Below are positions 32,381 to 34,429 of a DNA stretch of 34,429 nucleotides, in pieces. The stretch spans positions 1-34,429 of the forward strand of contig CAMFJT010000029.1 in NCBI GenBank assembly GCA_945957125.1. Reading direction: 5' to 3'. This stretch comes from an uncultured Rhodospirillales bacterium (GTDB lineage Bacteria > Pseudomonadota > Alphaproteobacteria > Reyranellales > Reyranellaceae). The translations under genes and the position numbers were made by a program. Numbering within the stretch: position 1 is the stretch's first letter; each line of letters opens with the position of its first letter. A model generated the notes under the pieces. It saw only the letters and a program-made list of their open reading frames with translations. It searched no databases and had not been told where the DNA came from.

Positions 32381-32401
32381 CGCAACGAAGGGGAGGTCTT
32401 C

Positions 32402-33196
32402 ATGCTCTTGTCTCTCGACGGACGCCGCGTCTACTTCGACCTCGCCGGGCCGCAGAATGCGCCGGTCGTCTGCTTCACCCATTCGCTCAATGCCGACGGC
32501 GGCATGTGGGTCGAGCAGATGGTGCCGCTGCTCGGCGCCGGCTATCGCGTGCTGCGGCTCGACATGCGCGGCCACGGCGGCAGCACGCCGGTCGACGGCG
32601 ACTACACGATGGACCAGCTCGCCGCCGACGTGAAAGGCGCGCTCGACGTGCTGGGGATCGCGAAGATCCACTATATCGGCCTCAGCATCGGCGGCATGAT
32701 CGGCCAGGGCTTCGCACTGGCTTATCCGGAAGCGCTCGCCTCGCTCTGCCTGTGCGACACCCAGCCTTCGACACCGCCGGGCTCGGCCGGTACCTGGGAG
32801 GAGCGAAAGGCGACGGTGCGCAGCAAGGGGCTGGCGGCGCTGGCCGACGCCACCATGCAGCGCTGGTTCACCGACGAGTTCAAGCAGGTGAACCCGCAGC
32901 GCTGGACCGAGGTGCGCGATACGATCAGCGGCACGACCCCGGCTGGCTCGGCCGGCTGCATGTCGGCGATCCAGAGCTTCGACTATCTCGACCGCCTGCC
33001 GACGATCAAGGCGCCCACGCTGGTGATCTGCGGCGATCAGGACGAGGGCACGCCGCCGGAGCGCAACAAGCTGATCGCCTCGAAGATCCCCGGCGGCCGC
33101 TACGAAGGCATCGCCAACGCCCGCCACCTGCCCAACGTCGAGCGGCCCGAGCAGTTCAACCGCATCATGATGAGCTGGCTCGCCGCCAACCGCTAG
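32402..33196 (+). CDS. alpha/beta hydrolase, 3-oxoadipate enol-lactonase-like
   Basis: A 264-residue alpha/beta hydrolase with nucleophile Ser 95 in GLSIGG, acid Asp in CGDQDEGTP and His in NARHLP. 'LRLDMRGHGGSTPVDGDYTMDQLAADV' and 'CLCDTQPSTPPG' match the PcaD enol-lactonase group, though no other beta-ketoadipate genes are here, so a generic lactone or ester hydrolase is safer. GGGGAGG lies about 6 bases before the ATG at 32402. Confidence 0.92.
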   Translation: MLLSLDGRRVYFDLAGPQNAPVVCFTHSLNADGGMWVEQMVPLLGAGYRVLRLDMRGHGGSTPVDGDYTMDQLAADVKGALDVLGIAKIHYIGLSIGGMIGQGFALAYPEALASLCLCDTQPSTPPGSAGTWEERKATVRSKGLAALADATMQRWFTDEFKQVNPQRWTEVRDTISGTTPAGSAGCMSAIQSFDYLDRLPTIKAPTLVICGDQDEGTPPERNKLIASKIPGGRYEGIANARHLPNVERPEQFNRIMMSWLAANR

Positions 33197-33211
33197 CGAC
33201 AAGGACCTGCC

Positions 33212-34378
33212 ATGGATTTCGCCTTTACCGAAGACCAGCTTGCGATCAAGGACAGTGTCGGCAAGCTGTGCGCCGAGTTCGACGGAAGCTACTGGCTGAA
33301 GAAGGACAAGGAAGGCGGTTTCCCCGAGGATTTCTATCGGGCAATGGCCGATGCCGGCTGGCTCGGCATCGCCATGCCGGAGGAGTACGGCGGCTCGGGC
33401 CTGGGTATCACCGAGGCCGCGGTCATGATGCAGACCGTGGCCGAATCGGGCGCGGCGCTACAAGGTGCCTCGGCGGTGCATCTCAATGTCTTCGGGCCGA
33501 ACCCGATCGTGGTGTTCGGCACCGAGGAGCAGAAGCGACGGATCCTGCCCGACATCATCAAGGGCAAGGTCAAGGGCTGCTTCGCCGTCACCGAGCCCGA
33601 CGCCGGCCTCAACACGACGATGCTCGACACCAAGGCCGAGCGCGACGGCAACGGCTATGTCGTGCACGGCAAGAAGACCTGGACGACCACGGCGCAGGTC
33701 GCCGACAAGATGCTGCTGATCGCCCGCACCACGGCCAAGGATAAATGCAAGCGGCCGACCGACGGGCTGTCGCTGTTCTACACCGACTTCGACCGCAATA
33801 AGATCGAGGTGCGCGAGATCGAGAAGATGGGCCGCAAGGCGATCGATACCAACCAGGTATTCATCGACGGCCTCAAGGTGCCGCTCGAAGACCGCATCGG
33901 CGAGGAAGGCAAGGGTTTCCACTACCTGCTGCACGGACTCAACCCAGAGCGCATCCTGATCGCGGCCGAGGCGATCGGCATCGGCAAGGCAGCGCTGGCC
34001 AGGGCGACGCAATACGCCAAGGAGCGCATCGTGTTCGGCCGCCCGATCGGCAAGAACCAGGCGATCCAGCATCCGCTGGCCGAGAGCTGGATGCAGCTCG
34101 AGGCGGCCAACCTGATGACCTTCAAGGGCGCCTGGCTCTACGACAACGGCAAGGACTGCGGCGCGGAGGCCAACTCGGCCAAGTATCTCGGCGCGCGCGC
34201 CGCCTACGACGCCTGCGAGCGCGCGATCCTCACCCATGGCGGCTACGGCTACGCCAAGGAATTCCACGTCGAGCGCTTCCTGCGCGAGGTCATGATCGCC
34301 CGCATCGCCCCGGTCAGCGAGCAGCTCATCCTGTGCTACGTCGCCGAGCGGGTGCTGGGGCTGCCGAAGAGCTATTAG
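33212..34378 (+). CDS. acyl-CoA dehydrogenase
   Basis: A 388-residue acyl-CoA dehydrogenase. The FAD-binding strand is 'CFAVTEPDAGLNTT'; 'VHGKKTWTTTAQVADKMLLIART' and 'RIVFGRPIGKNQAIQHPLAESWMQLEAANLM' follow, and 'LTHGGYGYAKEFHVERFLREVMIARIAPVSEQLI' forms the C-terminal helices. It is a different subtype from the 24-kb gene, as the C-terminal block shows. It closes the EamA-SDR-hydrolase-ACAD run. Its TAG stop (34376-34378) is the inner end of the terminal inverted repeat. Confidence 0.94.
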   Translation: MDFAFTEDQLAIKDSVGKLCAEFDGSYWLKKDKEGGFPEDFYRAMADAGWLGIAMPEEYGGSGLGITEAAVMMQTVAESGAALQGASAVHLNVFGPNPIVVFGTEEQKRRILPDIIKGKVKGCFAVTEPDAGLNTTMLDTKAERDGNGYVVHGKKTWTTTAQVADKMLLIARTTAKDKCKRPTDGLSLFYTDFDRNKIEVREIEKMGRKAIDTNQVFIDGLKVPLEDRIGEEGKGFHYLLHGLNPERILIAAEAIGIGKAALARATQYAKERIVFGRPIGKNQAIQHPLAESWMQLEAANLMTFKGAWLYDNGKDCGAEANSAKYLGARAAYDACERAILTHGGYGYAKEFHVERFLREVMIARIAPVSEQLILCYVAERVLGLPKSY

Positions 34379-34427
34379 AGCATCGAGCGATTAATCTGAC
34401 GCATATCCCGAGTGCATGAAGAAGTTC
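34376..34427. repeat. right copy of exact 52-bp terminal inverted repeat
   Basis: Exact reverse complement of bases 1-52. It starts at the TAG stop of the acyl-CoA dehydrogenase and contains the palindrome GATTAATC. The last two bases of the window (34428-34429) fall outside the match, because base 1 has no partner beyond it. Confidence 0.9.
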
Positions 34428-34429
34428 CA

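Overview
The window is GC-rich and densely coded on both strands. Short ATGA, GTGA and TGATG overlaps are frequent. The gene content includes two solitary Bug/TctC-type solute receptors, several CoA-metabolism enzymes, a Sox thiosulfate-oxidation operon, a P450 and an enolase-superfamily enzyme. This mix fits an environmental, metabolically versatile alphaproteobacterium, perhaps Reyranella-like. That placement rests on gene content and style only, since there is no rRNA or other marker gene here.

Layout. (1) 0-6.6 kb: a P450 divergent from a Kup potassium transporter, which heads a short run with an alpha/beta hydrolase and a GNAT acetyltransferase. A small eRF1-like 'translational machinery' protein follows, preceded by a perfect FNR/FixK box, then a secreted CHRD protein and a phosphotransferase. 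(2) 6.6-12.3 kb: a leftward operon of two tandem DUF917 paralogues and a hydantoinase/oxoprolinase-type ASKHA protein. Next come a rightward FMN reductase and a SAM methyltransferase with no recognisable start codon at its conserved N-terminus, then a leftward AroM-family gene. (3) 12.3-12.9 kb: an orphan DUF433 antitoxin-like gene and a repeat-rich intergenic region. (4) 12.9-19.7 kb: an MFS transporter convergent with a leftward sox operon: cytochrome c, a SoxX-SoxA fusion, soxY, soxZ, soxB and a DsrE-like secreted protein. soxCD is absent. A secreted alpha/beta hydrolase is divergent from this operon. (5) 19.7-26.7 kb: a lipoprotein; a leftward thiolase, DUF35 and Bug-receptor operon; an enolase-superfamily enzyme divergent from an ACAD10/11-like dehydrogenase with a clear terminator; and a second Bug receptor. 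(6) 26.8-30.6 kb: a TetR regulator with its own operator, a HlyD-type adaptor, an ABC ATPase and an ABC-2 permease, forming an efflux operon. (7) 30.7-34.4 kb: an EamA transporter, an SDR, an alpha/beta hydrolase and an acyl-CoA dehydrogenase in one run.

The most unusual features are structural. The two window ends carry an exact 52-bp inverted repeat that begins at the stop codon of each end gene. A family of palindromic intergenic elements occurs at four sites; one fills the whole soxZ-soxB gap and another separates the ABC ATPase from its permease. The most notable protein feature is the single-chain triheme SoxXA. I found no tRNA, rRNA, CRISPR array, transposase or phage gene.
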